From contig NZ_CP092462.1 of assembly GCF_022387135.1 (NCBI RefSeq), positions 806,001 through 870,000 on the forward strand: a stretch of 64,000 nt of DNA, read 5' to 3'. A model generated the notes under the pieces. That model saw only the letters and a list, made by a program, of their open reading frames with translations, had not been told where the DNA came from and made no database searches. Both the position numbers and the translations under genes were made by a program. Source of the DNA: Comamonas sp. B21-038. GTDB lineage: Bacteria; Pseudomonadota; Gammaproteobacteria; Burkholderiales; Burkholderiaceae_C. Below, piece by piece: positions 25,649 to 34,456 of this stretch (the stretch's first letter is position 1; each line of letters opens with the position of its first letter).

Positions 25649-26614
25649 CTAGGCGGTTGTCGCAATCAGCCGGTCCAGGGTCTCCTGGCTGGAGGCCTCT
25701 GGGCGGCGAATGGTGCGGCTGTGCTGCCCATCGATGGAGACCGCCGGGTCGCCATGGACGGTGACTCTGCGCACGATGCGGGGTTGGTCGCCGTAGTCGT
25801 TGATGGCGAAATGCTGGGTGGAGCGGTTGTCCCAGATGGCGACGTCGTCTTGCTGCCATGACCAGCGAACAGTGTTTTCCAGGCGCGTCACGCGGTTTTG
25901 CAGCAGCTCGAAGATGCGGGCGGATTCGCTGCCGGTGACGCCCAGGATGCGGCGCACGAAATGCCCGAGCAGCAAGCCGCGTTCGCCCGATACCGGGTGC
26001 ACGTGGACGATGGGGTGCTCGGTTTCATAGATGGCGGAGGTGAACACCTTGGTTTGGTGGTCGAGGCGGCTGCTGTCCACCTGTGTGCGTTCGGCGCCGT
26101 AGTCGTAGTCGTTGCTGTGCAGCGCCCAGAGGCTGTCGGCGAGGGCCTTGAGCTGGGGCGGTAAATTGCGGTAGGCCGCCGTGGTGTCGGCCCACACCGT
26201 GTCGCCGCCGTAGGGCGGAATGACCACGCCGCGCAGCACCGAGTATTTGGGAAAGGCGTCAAGGAAAGTGACATCGGTGTGCCAGGAGTCCGCGCGGCCA
26301 CCACCCTTGGAGGCATCGAGTTCGAAGATCTTGGTGCCTGATGGCGCAGGCACGGTGGGGTGGGCGACGGTCTTGCCCAGACGCGCGCCGAAAGCCTGGT
26401 GGGACGCGTCATCGAGATGGCCCTGGCCACGGAAGAAGAGCACCTTGTATGTCACCAGCGCGCGGGTCAGGTCGGCAATGGTCTGCTCCGGCAGATCGGG
26501 TGAGAGTTGGATGTTCTGCACCTCGCCGCCGAGGGTGCCCGCGACACGTCGGATCTGCAGGTTGCCAATGCTGGTGTCCACCGCAGACGAGGCGGTGGGT
26601 GTGCGAGCGTTCAT
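25649..26614 (-). CDS. TauD/TfdA-family alpha-ketoglutarate dioxygenase, AtsK-like alkylsulfatase candidate
   Basis: This 321-residue Fe(II)/2-oxoglutarate dioxygenase has the facial triad H112, D114 (SWHTDVTF) and H268, with R279 and R283 in the DQPRIVRRV segment for 2-oxoglutarate. Recalled AtsK residues of Pseudomonas putida (H108, D110, H264, R275, R279) fit with a constant shift of four, so an alkyl sulfate ester or sulfonate is the likely substrate. Cleavage would release sulfite or sulfate. The ATG at 26614 with GAGAGAAT upstream is preferred over one 60 bases earlier. It diverges from a DszC-like monooxygenase gene, at the left end of a sulfur-scavenging island. Confidence 0.82.
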   Translation of the reverse strand: MNARTPTASSAVDTSIGNLQIRRVAGTLGGEVQNIQLSPDLPEQTIADLTRALVTYKVLFFRGQGHLDDASHQAFGARLGKTVAHPTVPAPSGTKIFELDASKGGGRADSWHTDVTFLDAFPKYSVLRGVVIPPYGGDTVWADTTAAYRNLPPQLKALADSLWALHSNDYDYGAERTQVDSSRLDHQTKVFTSAIYETEHPIVHVHPVSGERGLLLGHFVRRILGVTGSESARIFELLQNRVTRLENTVRWSWQQDDVAIWDNRSTQHFAINDYGDQPRIVRRVTVHGDPAVSIDGQHSRTIRRPEASSQETLDRLIATTA

Positions 26615-26795
26615 CTTGATTCTCTCTAGGTGGTAGTGGCTGGGATGAAGCGATGGCAATGACAACGCGTTCATCCTGAAACTTCAAAGTGTCCTGTCTC
26701 TCCAGAGAATTGGTTGGAAGCATTTCAGATATGGAGATGCATATTTCGTCTATGCAAAACGGCAGCGCCCAGCGCCCGGTGGCTATATTGTTGGT

Positions 26796-27980
26796 ATGAC
26801 TTTTCAAGCCGATCTCTCCAACCCCTTCCTGCGCCAGGCTGTCGAGCTGCGCGATGTATTTGCGCGCGATGCGATCGAGCGCGACAAGGCAGGCGGAAAG
26901 CCGCTGGAGCAGTATCAGCAGATCAAGGACAGTGGCTTGCTGCGGCTGGGCATTCCCGCGCAGCACGGCGGCGCTGGCCAGCCCTGGTCCACCGCATTGC
27001 GGGTGGTGCGCGAGTTCGCCCAGGCCGACAGCTCGGTGGCGCATCTGTTTGGCTACCATGGATCGTCGTTGCACTCTGCGCATGTGCTCAGCAGTCCCCA
27101 GCAGGCCGCGCAGCTGTATGCGGCCTCGGCGGAGGGCAACTGGTTCTGGGCCAACAATTCCAATGCCGGAGCGCGCAGCCTGACGGGGCGCTGGCAGGGT
27201 GACCACTGGGTTCTGAATGGCAGCAAGCCTTATACCTCGGGCAGCCATGTGGCAGACCATCTGCATATCACCTGGGTGGACGAGGACAGCGGTGAGACCA
27301 TCGATGCCGCTATCCCCGCAGGCCGCGCAGGATGGAAGGCGCTGGACGATTGGGATGCCTTTGGCCAGCGCCAGACGGGCAGTGGCACCTGCAGCTATGA
27401 GAACGTGCGGGTCGAAGCCCATGAGGTCTACGAGCGCCGCAGCGCCACGCCGCGCGCTCCGTACCGCACACTGATTCCGTTTGTGCAGCAAAGTGTGCTG
27501 CTCAATGTGTTTCTGGGTACCGCGCAGGGTGCGCTGCTGCGGGCGCGCGCGTACTCTCTCAACGACAGCCGCCCCTGGGTGCATTCGGGCGTGGAGCGGC
27601 ATGTGGACGATCCCTGGGTCAAGCGCGTGTATGGCGATCTGTACACCCGCACGCTGGCCGCTACCGCGCTGGCCGACCAGGCACTCGATGTGCTGGACCG
27701 GGTGTGGGCGCGTGGCGAGGCATTGACGGCCGCCGAGCGCGGCGAAGCCGCGATTCCGCTGGCGGCGGCCAATGCCTTTGCCGGCAATACCGCGCTGGAG
27801 GTGACCAGCAAGATTTTCGAGGTGACGGGCACCCGCTCCACATCGAACGAGCTGGGCTTGGACCGCTTCTGGCGCAATGTGCGCACGCATACCTTGCACA
27901 ACCCCGAAGAGTACAAGACCCGCAATGTGGGCTACTGGTTTCTGACGGGCGAGCCGCCCGTGCCCAGCGGCATCCAATGA
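26796..27980 (+). CDS. Acyl-CoA dehydrogenase-fold flavin monooxygenase, DszC/SfnB-like
   Basis: This 394-residue protein has the acyl-CoA dehydrogenase fold: an N-terminal helical domain (LRLGIPAQHGGAG near residue 50), a middle beta domain (GDHWVLNGSKPYTSGSHVADHL near residue 135) and a C-terminal four-helix bundle that ends TSNELGLDRFWRNVRTHTLHNP. This HTLHNP-type ending is typical of DszC and SfnB, which use FMNH2 and O2 to oxidise sulfur compounds rather than dehydrogenate acyl-CoA. No flavin reductase gene is nearby, so reduced flavin must come from elsewhere. The LacI-family gene follows on the same strand after 24 bases, so the two form one unit. Confidence 0.8.
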   Translation: MTFQADLSNPFLRQAVELRDVFARDAIERDKAGGKPLEQYQQIKDSGLLRLGIPAQHGGAGQPWSTALRVVREFAQADSSVAHLFGYHGSSLHSAHVLSSPQQAAQLYAASAEGNWFWANNSNAGARSLTGRWQGDHWVLNGSKPYTSGSHVADHLHITWVDEDSGETIDAAIPAGRAGWKALDDWDAFGQRQTGSGTCSYENVRVEAHEVYERRSATPRAPYRTLIPFVQQSVLLNVFLGTAQGALLRARAYSLNDSRPWVHSGVERHVDDPWVKRVYGDLYTRTLAATALADQALDVLDRVWARGEALTAAERGEAAIPLAAANAFAGNTALEVTSKIFEVTGTRSTSNELGLDRFWRNVRTHTLHNPEEYKTRNVGYWFLTGEPPVPSGIQ

Positions 27981-28004
27981 GCTGGGCGCTGTGCCCGCAG
28001 GGCG

Positions 28005-29156
28005 ATGGAAAGCCTTAGACTCGGAGTGATCAGCCCTCCAGCCCTCCAGCCCTGCGCCATCCACACTGACGTGACCCCGACCCCACCGCACCCCGATGAC
28101 GATTACTGTCCGGCCTCTCCAGCCGAGCATCCGCTGCCAGATGGCGGCGTGGTGCGGCTGACGTCCAAGGACATTGGCCGCCTGGTGGGCGTGTCCCAGG
28201 CCACCGTCTCCAATGCCATCAACCGGCCCCATCTGGTCGCGCCTGCCACGCTGGCGGCCATCGAGCGGGTGATGGCCGACCATGGCTACAGCGTGAACAG
28301 CTCGGCCCGCGCGCTTAAGTCCGGCATCGGCAAGGCACTGGGCGTGGTGGTGCTCGATGTGGCCAATCCGTTCTGGGGCGAGGTGGTCAAGGGCATCGAG
28401 ACGGTGACGGCGCCCGGGCGCATTCCGCTCATCATCGGCAGCTCCAACGAGGATGCCGAGACCGAGAGCGCGATTTTTCAGTCGTTTGAATCACAGGGCG
28501 TGCGCGGCATTCTGGTGGCACCCACGCCGTCCAATCTGCCGCTGCTGCGCCGTTTTCGGGCCAAGGGTATCCAGGTGGTGCTGCTCGACAGCGAAGACCC
28601 GCAGGGCGAGTTTCCCTCCATCAGTCTGGACCATGCCGCTGGCGCTGAACTGGCAGCAGCCTATCTGCGTGATGGTGGCCACCGGGAGGTGGCATTGGTC
28701 AATGGCTCGCCCGATATCTCCTGGTGTGCCAGCCGGTCGCGCGGCTTTCATGCGGGCTTCGCGGGTGTGGCCGATGCGCGTATCCATGAGATCAGCCGCA
28801 CGGCGATGACGGTAGAAGAGGGCCGGCAAAGCGTGGATGTGCTGCTGGAGTTGTTGAAGCAGCACCCCCCGATCACCGCAGTTTTCTGCACCAATGACAT
28901 GCTGGCCTTGGGCGTGCTCAAGGGGTTGCACGAGCGCGGCATTGCCGTGCCCGGTGATCTGTCCGTCGTGGGCTACGACGATGCGGTGTTTGCCGAACTG
29001 CTCTCGCCCGGCCTCACCACGGTGCACCAGAATGCCACGGCCATCGGCCGTGCCGCAGCGCTGCTGATGACGCTGGATGCGGCCGTGCCGCAGGCGCCCG
29101 AGCCGCTGCAGCCCCCGCACCTGGTGGTGCGGGGCTCCGCACGCTCATTGCGCTGA
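28005..29156 (+). CDS. LacI-family transcriptional regulator
   Basis: This 383-residue regulator has an unusually long N-terminal extension of about 50 residues before the helix-turn-helix (LTSKDIGRLVGVSQATVSNA) and hinge. A periplasmic-binding-protein-like effector domain follows, starting IGKALGVVVLDVANPFW and including the NDMLALGVLKGL stretch. LacI members usually respond to sugars, so a LacI-type regulator in a sulfur cluster is noteworthy. The ATG at 28005 was taken because it follows GCAGGGCG. A GTG at 28071 would give a shorter, more usual N-terminus. Its 3' end overlaps the convergent ABC ATPase gene by 12 bases. Confidence 0.87.
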   Translation: MESLRLGVISPPALQPCAIHTDVTPTPPHPDDDYCPASPAEHPLPDGGVVRLTSKDIGRLVGVSQATVSNAINRPHLVAPATLAAIERVMADHGYSVNSSARALKSGIGKALGVVVLDVANPFWGEVVKGIETVTAPGRIPLIIGSSNEDAETESAIFQSFESQGVRGILVAPTPSNLPLLRRFRAKGIQVVLLDSEDPQGEFPSISLDHAAGAELAAAYLRDGGHREVALVNGSPDISWCASRSRGFHAGFAGVADARIHEISRTAMTVEEGRQSVDVLLELLKQHPPITAVFCTNDMLALGVLKGLHERGIAVPGDLSVVGYDDAVFAELLSPGLTTVHQNATAIGRAAALLMTLDAAVPQAPEPLQPPHLVVRGSARSLR

Positions 29157-30752
29157 TGCCGCGAGGGGCGCCATGCCCAGATGCGGAACGGCCGCAATGA
29201 GCTGGCGCGTGTAGTCGTCCCGGGGATGCTCCAGCACCTGGCGCGCATCGCCGTACTCGCGCAGCTCGCCATGGCGCAGTACGGCCACATCGTGGCTCAC
29301 CTGGCGGATAACGCCCAGGTCGTGCGAGATGAAGAGCATGGCCACGCCGGTTTCACGCTGCAGTGCGGTGATCAGTTCGAGAATCTGCTTCTGCACCGAC
29401 ACATCGAGTGCGGAGACGGGCTCATCCAGCACCACGATCTGCGGCTCGGTCGCCAGCGCCCGGGCAATGGCCACGCGCTGGCGCTGTCCGCCCGACAGCG
29501 TCAGCGGCCTGCGTGCCGCCAGCGCGGGATCGAGCCCCACCTTGTGCAGCCACTGGGCTACGCGCTCGTCACTGCGCGCGGCGGGCTCGCGGCCAAAGCG
29601 CAGCCACAGCGCCTCTGCCAGCACGCGGCCCACGGTGTAGCGCGGGTCAAATGCAGACAGCGGGTCCTGGTGCACAAACTGAATGGGCCGTGCGCGGCTG
29701 CGCGGCGGTGGGGCACGCAGCGTATCCGCGTGGATTTGTCCTTCGGTCGCGCTTTGCAGGCCGGCCACGATGCGGGCCAGCGTGGTCTTGCCGGAGCCCG
29801 ATTCCCCTACCAGCCCCAGCGTGCGGCCGTGGCGCAGTTCAATGTCCACACCGCGCAGGGCTTCACGCCCGGCAAAGCGCTGGCGGATATGGACGGCGCG
29901 CAGCAGCACCGGCGCATGGCCCGTCGCAGTGGCGGGCGCTGGGTCATCAAGCCGGGGGATGGCGGCCATCAGGCTGCGCGTGTAGGCATGCGTGGGTTGG
30001 CGCAGCACCTGGTCCGCCGGGCCGTTCTCCACCACCTGGCCCTGGCGCAGCACCAGCACCTGGTCGGCCAGCTGCGACACCACGCCCAGATCGTGGCTGA
30101 TGAGGATGAGGGCAATGCCCTGGCGCTTGAGCTCGCCAAAGAGCGCGAGGATTTCCTTTTGCACTGACACATCGAGCGCCGTGGTGGGTTCGTCGGCAAT
30201 CAGGATGGGCGGGTTGCCGGCAATGGCGGTGGCGATCAGCGCACGCTGGCGCAGCCCGCCCGAGAGCTGGCTGGGGTATTCGTGGATGCGTGTCGCCGGA
30301 TCGGGCATGTGGGCCCGGGTGAGCAGTTCCAGGGCCCGCGCGTGCTCCTGCTCGCGTGTGGCGGATCCGGTTGCGCGGATGGCTTCCTGCAGCTCCTGCC
30401 CAATGGTGCGCAAGGGGTCGAGCGAGACCAGCGCATCCTGCAGGATGTAGCCGACCTTGCGGCCGCGCAGGCTGCGCCACTGCCGCTCGCCCAGGCGCAG
30501 AGCATTCTGGCCATCGATCTCCAGCGCATCGGCGGTGATGCGGGCGTTCGGGCCATTGAGCCCCACCAGGCAGCGCGCGCTCACGCTTTTGCCGGAACCG
30601 GATTCCCCCACCAGCGCGACGCACTGGCCCGGCTGCACCTCAAAGCTCAGGCCTGATACGGCCTGGCGCATGCGCCCACGCTCTTCAAACGCCACCGACA
30701 GGTTGCGCACGCGCAGCAGGGGCGCTGACGGGGTGTTGAATAGCAAACTCAC
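29145..30752 (-). CDS. Peptide-type ABC importer ATPase with two fused nucleotide-binding domains
   Basis: This 535-residue protein joins DppD-like and DppF-like ATPase halves in one chain, as in glutathione importer GsiA. The first half has Walker A GESGSGKS, the signature LSGGLRQR and DEPTTALD. The second half has GESGSGKTT, LSGGQRQR and DEPVSALD. Both end with the C-terminal extension typical of peptide-importer ATPases (HAYTRSLMAAIPRL and DDYTRQLIAAVPHL). A GTG start overlapping the stop of the preceding permease gene fits best. It energises uptake through the two permeases and substrate-binding lipoprotein encoded upstream. The substrate is likely a peptide-like or organosulfur compound. 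Confidence 0.9.
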   Translation of the reverse strand: MSLLFNTPSAPLLRVRNLSVAFEERGRMRQAVSGLSFEVQPGQCVALVGESGSGKSVSARCLVGLNGPNARITADALEIDGQNALRLGERQWRSLRGRKVGYILQDALVSLDPLRTIGQELQEAIRATGSATREQEHARALELLTRAHMPDPATRIHEYPSQLSGGLRQRALIATAIAGNPPILIADEPTTALDVSVQKEILALFGELKRQGIALILISHDLGVVSQLADQVLVLRQGQVVENGPADQVLRQPTHAYTRSLMAAIPRLDDPAPATATGHAPVLLRAVHIRQRFAGREALRGVDIELRHGRTLGLVGESGSGKTTLARIVAGLQSATEGQIHADTLRAPPPRSRARPIQFVHQDPLSAFDPRYTVGRVLAEALWLRFGREPAARSDERVAQWLHKVGLDPALAARRPLTLSGGQRQRVAIARALATEPQIVVLDEPVSALDVSVQKQILELITALQRETGVAMLFISHDLGVIRQVSHDVAVLRHGELREYGDARQVLEHPRDDYTRQLIAAVPHLGMAPLAASAQ

Positions 30753-31693
30753 AGCCGGCCCTCCGAACGCTGCTGCAGCCAGCGGCCCAGCCAGGTGGTG
30801 CTCATCACGAACAAGGTGATGGCGAGCCCCGGGAACACTGCCGCCCACCAGCCCATGCTGAGAAAGTTGCGGGCATTGGTGAGCATGGCGCCCCATTCGG
30901 GCGATGGCGGCGGGTTGCCCAGCCCCAGAAAGCTCAGCGCGGCGCCCGCCAGCGTGGCGCTGCTCAGGCCGATGGTGGCCACCACGATCAGGGGCCGCAG
31001 TGCATTGGGCACGATATGGCGCAACACGACCTCGGCACGGCTCAGGCCCAGTGCCTGTGCGGCCTCGATGTAGCTGGCCGAACGCACGCGCAAGGTCTCG
31101 GCGCGCACGATGCGGGTGTAGTAGGGGATGCCGGCGATGCCGATGGCAATGGCCGCGTTGAAGATGCCGCTGCCGAACAGCGAGACGATGAACACGGCGA
31201 GCAGCAACTCCGGAAACGCGGCCCCGATATCGGTGAGCCGCATGACCACCGTGGGCACCACGCGCTGCGTGAGCCCAGCCAGCAGGCCAAGCACCGTGCC
31301 CACCGCGAGCGACAGCGTCACCGCGCTCAGGCCCAGCAGAATGGACGGCCGCGCGCCGTGCACCACGCGCGTGTAGACATCGCGGCCGATCTGGTCCGTG
31401 CCCATAGGATGGTGCAGCGAGGGGGGCTGCAGCAGCTGGCTGCGGTCGGCTGCGAGGGGATCGCCCGGAGCCAGCAGGTTCGGAGCAATCACCGCACACA
31501 GCAGCAACAGAAGCACGGCCACCGCGAGTGCGGCGGCCACCGTGCCCGCACGCGGCAGGCGCCAGGTTGAGCGCGAAAACCGGGGCTCTGTGCGTTCTGC
31601 GGCTGCCGCTGCGGGCGCGTGATGGGTGCTTGGGATGCCAGGGGCGTTAGGACCGCGGTGGGCATCAAGGGGGATCGAAAGCGTCTGGTTCAT
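30749..31693 (-). CDS. ABC importer permease, DppC/GsiD-like
   Basis: This 314-residue inner-membrane permease has a Pro/Ala-rich cytoplasmic N-terminus of about 45 residues and then about six transmembrane helices. The permease signature for ATPase docking (EAAQALGLSRAEVVLRHIVP) is near residue 210. The stretch HPMGTDQIGRDVYTRVVHGAR near residue 95 is typical of DppC. It overlaps the DppB-like gene by four bases and the ATPase gene by four bases, so the transport genes are tightly coupled. It forms the second half of the pore with the next protein. Confidence 0.9.
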   Translation of the reverse strand: MNQTLSIPLDAHRGPNAPGIPSTHHAPAAAAAERTEPRFSRSTWRLPRAGTVAAALAVAVLLLLLCAVIAPNLLAPGDPLAADRSQLLQPPSLHHPMGTDQIGRDVYTRVVHGARPSILLGLSAVTLSLAVGTVLGLLAGLTQRVVPTVVMRLTDIGAAFPELLLAVFIVSLFGSGIFNAAIAIGIAGIPYYTRIVRAETLRVRSASYIEAAQALGLSRAEVVLRHIVPNALRPLIVVATIGLSSATLAGAALSFLGLGNPPPSPEWGAMLTNARNFLSMGWWAAVFPGLAITLFVMSTTWLGRWLQQRSEGRL

Positions 31694-32655
31694 GGCTGCG
31701 GCGACTCTGTCTGCAGGCGGTGGTCGATAAGGAGGTAGGCGAAGTCGATCAGCAGGTTCATGACCACAAAGGCCAGTGTGGCAAGAGATACCAGGCCCAG
31801 CACCAGTGGCATGTCCTGGCGGGTGACGGCATTGACCAGCAGGCGGCCGAGGCCGGGGCGGCCAAACAGGGTTTCGGTGATGGCGGCGCCGCCCAGCAGC
31901 GCGCCAAAGCTGTAGCCCGCCATGGTCAGGTAGGGAATCACCGCGTGGCGCAGGCCATGCCGCAGCTTGGTGGCCAGCACTGACAGCCCGCGTGCGCGGG
32001 CCGTGGTGATGAAGGGCTGCTCCAGCACATCGTCCATGGAGCGGCGCAGCACCTGTGCGAGCGGTGCGGCTGTAGGCAGGGCAATGGTCAGCGCGGGCAG
32101 GATGAGCGAGCGCAGCCCCCCGGTATCCAGCAAGGGGAACAGCTGCCAGTTCACGGTGAAGAGCAGCATCAGCAGAAAGCCGATCCAGAACACGGGCGTG
32201 GAGGCGAGCACCAGTTCCACGGCGCCGGCGATGGCACTGGTGCGGCGGCGCCCGGCGCTCAGAATGCCCACGGCCAGCGACAGCAGCACCGCCAGGCCGC
32301 AGGCCAGGCTGGCCAGTGCCAAGGTGGGACGGGCCTGCTCGGCAATCAGGGTGGCAACGGGCTGCTCCTGCACATAGGACATGCCCATGTCACCCTGCAC
32401 CAGGCGCGACAGGTAGAACAGGTACTGCATCACCAGCGGCTCGTCCAGATGGTATTCCTTGCGGATGGCGGCCAGCACTTCGGCCGTGATGGCCACGGCG
32501 TCACCCCCTGCGCCTGCGATGACAAAGGCCGGATCCACCGGCACCAGTCTGAGCGCGAAAAACGCTGCGGTGATGGCCCCCAGCACGGTGAGCGCGCTCA
32601 GGCCCACACGGTGGAGGACCCGGCGGGAGAGAGGGCGCAGCGAGGCGGGCGTCAC
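31690..32655 (-). CDS. ABC importer permease, DppB/GsiC-like
   Basis: This 321-residue inner-membrane permease has an N-terminal helix, a periplasmic loop with the family motif LDEPLVMQYLFYLSRLVQGDMG and five further helices. The docking motif TTARARGLSVLATKLRHGLRHA is near residue 220. It ends with the DppB-type FVVMNLLIDFAYLLID segment. It pairs with the DppC-like permease and lies three bases downstream of the substrate-binding lipoprotein gene. Confidence 0.9.
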   Translation of the reverse strand: MTPASLRPLSRRVLHRVGLSALTVLGAITAAFFALRLVPVDPAFVIAGAGGDAVAITAEVLAAIRKEYHLDEPLVMQYLFYLSRLVQGDMGMSYVQEQPVATLIAEQARPTLALASLACGLAVLLSLAVGILSAGRRRTSAIAGAVELVLASTPVFWIGFLLMLLFTVNWQLFPLLDTGGLRSLILPALTIALPTAAPLAQVLRRSMDDVLEQPFITTARARGLSVLATKLRHGLRHAVIPYLTMAGYSFGALLGGAAITETLFGRPGLGRLLVNAVTRQDMPLVLGLVSLATLAFVVMNLLIDFAYLLIDHRLQTESPQP

Positions 32656-32658
32656 CGC

Positions 32659-34344
32659 TTACTTTCCGATCCAGGCATCGAACAGGTAGGGCTGCGGCCA
32701 GGCCTTGTCCCAGGCCACGCCGTGCACGTTCTTCTGGATGGCGACGAGGCGGGCACGCGAGTACAGCGGCACCGAGGGCGCGTAGTTGGGCAGGATCTCC
32801 TGCGCCTGGGCGTAGTAGCGGGCGCGGTCGGGTGACTTGCCCGATGCCCGCGCCTTGGCCAGCAGGGCGTCAAGTTCGGGAATGCTCAGGAACGAGGCGT
32901 TGGAGCCCACGGTGCTGCCATCGCTGATGTTGTCGCTGCCGTAGAGGCGCCACAGCTGCATGCCGGTGGCTTCGGACTGGAACGTGCCCAGCAGGCCATA
33001 GTTGCCGTTGTAGAGGCGTTCGGGCAGATCGGTGACGGGCTGCAGTTTGATCTCGAAGCCGAGCTTGCGCGCATCGATCTGCACCTGCTCCAACGTGCGC
33101 TGTGCCAGCTGGTCGTTGTCCGCGTAGGGAATGGAGGCGCTCAGGCGCTGGCCGTCCTTGCTGCGGTAGCCCTGCGCATCGCGCGTGCCCCAGCCGGCTT
33201 CGTCCAGCAGCCGGTTGGCCTTGTCCGCGTCGTAGCTGATCTTGTTCTTCAGCTCCTTGTTGAAGTCGGGCGTTGTGCTGGCCAGGTATTCCTGCACCGG
33301 GTAGGCACCGAAGGTGGCGCTGGCGACGATCTCTTCGCGGTTCAGGCCATGCAGCAGGGCCTGGCGCACTTCGAGCTTGTCGAAAGGCGCGCGGCGGGTG
33401 TTGAAATGCAGGCTGTAGCCCACGCCAGGCAGCAGGAATTCTTCGTTTTGGTAATCCGCGCTTTGCTTCACGCTCTTGGCATATTCGGGGGCGATGTAGT
33501 CCACCACATGCGCTTCCTTGGTGGTCAGCGCGTTGTAGCGCGTCTGGTCTTCGGGCAGGAAGACGTACTTGACGCTGTCCAGGTAGGCTGCGCCAGCGTG
33601 GAACTGTGCGGGGGCCCATTGGTAGTCGTCGTTGCGCACATAGGTCAGGCTCTGGCCCTTGACCCAGCTGTCGAACTTGAAGGGGCCGGTGCCGATGAGC
33701 TTGGTGGCCAGCGACTTGGGGTCCTGCTCGATCTGCTGCTGCGAAAGAATGCCGAAGTAGGGCGCGGCAATCAACGTGAGAAAGCTCGACTCGGGGGTGC
33801 CCAGCTTCACCGACACGGTGTATTCGTCGATGACCGTCGCCACCGGCTTGAGCTTGGCGGTGGAGCCGGTCGACTTGTTGGCCGGGTTGTTCACATAGTC
33901 AAAGTTGGCCTTGACGGCCGCCGCGTTGAAGGGCGTGCCGTCGTGAAAATGCACATCCTTGCGCAGGTGGAAGACGTAGGTGGTGGCGTCGTCCGACACC
34001 TCCCAGCTCGATGCCAGCCACGGCGCGTGCGTGCCGTCGCCGTTGTCCCAGACCAGGGAATCCAGCGCCGGGCGCACCGAATGCGCGCCCGAGCCCTGGT
34101 CCACCAGCGGATTGAGCTGAGCGGGCTCGGCACGGATGGCGACCACGAGCTGGCCACCGCGCACCGGCTCGGCCTGTGCGGCCGGAGCAGCGGATGCGCC
34201 CGCTGCGGATGCCGCCGGGGCGGGCGCCGGTTCCGTCTTGGAGCAGGCGGCCAGAACCAGACCGACTAGGCCCCCGCCCAGCGTCAAAGCCAGTCTGCGC
34301 GACACCGGGGCCGTGAAGTGTTGAGGTGCTTTTTCGTAAGTCAT
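32659..34344 (-). CDS. ABC importer substrate-binding lipoprotein, DppA/OppA-like (SBP family 5)
   Basis: This 561-residue periplasmic binding lipoprotein has a lipobox ending LAAC (C34). An RRLALTLGG segment before the hydrophobic stretch resembles a weak twin-arginine motif. The family 5 signature YVFHLRKDVHFHDGTPFNAAAVKANFDYV is present in two parts, and the C-terminal region has LLARARASGKSPD and the ASVPLYSRARL type ending. It is the first gene of the four-gene importer on the minus strand. It diverges by 112 bases from the SfnB-like monooxygenase gene. A hydrophobic or peptide-like organosulfur compound is suggested by this context, not by the sequence itself. Confidence 0.88.
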   Translation of the reverse strand: MTYEKAPQHFTAPVSRRLALTLGGGLVGLVLAACSKTEPAPAPAASAAGASAAPAAQAEPVRGGQLVVAIRAEPAQLNPLVDQGSGAHSVRPALDSLVWDNGDGTHAPWLASSWEVSDDATTYVFHLRKDVHFHDGTPFNAAAVKANFDYVNNPANKSTGSTAKLKPVATVIDEYTVSVKLGTPESSFLTLIAAPYFGILSQQQIEQDPKSLATKLIGTGPFKFDSWVKGQSLTYVRNDDYQWAPAQFHAGAAYLDSVKYVFLPEDQTRYNALTTKEAHVVDYIAPEYAKSVKQSADYQNEEFLLPGVGYSLHFNTRRAPFDKLEVRQALLHGLNREEIVASATFGAYPVQEYLASTTPDFNKELKNKISYDADKANRLLDEAGWGTRDAQGYRSKDGQRLSASIPYADNDQLAQRTLEQVQIDARKLGFEIKLQPVTDLPERLYNGNYGLLGTFQSEATGMQLWRLYGSDNISDGSTVGSNASFLSIPELDALLAKARASGKSPDRARYYAQAQEILPNYAPSVPLYSRARLVAIQKNVHGVAWDKAWPQPYLFDAWIGK

Positions 34345-34353
34345 TAGAAGAAT

Positions 34354-34430
34354 TTATTCGTATCAATTTTGAAGTACTACTAGTATCATGTATAAAAATC
34401 TTTTTCGTTATTCGATTTATGAATATCAAT
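34354..34430. promoter_or_regulatory. AT-rich divergent promoter region with repeated elements
   Basis: The 112 bases between the divergent importer and SfnB-like genes are markedly AT-rich. The words ttattcg and tatcaat occur adjacent at 34354-34367 and again, separated by nine bases, at 34408-34430. A short dyad tactagta lies between them (34378-34385). These could be regulator sites for co-control of uptake and oxidation genes. The binding protein is unknown. Confidence 0.35.
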
Positions 34431-34456
34431 CTTCGCTTTCTTGATGGAGAGTTCTC

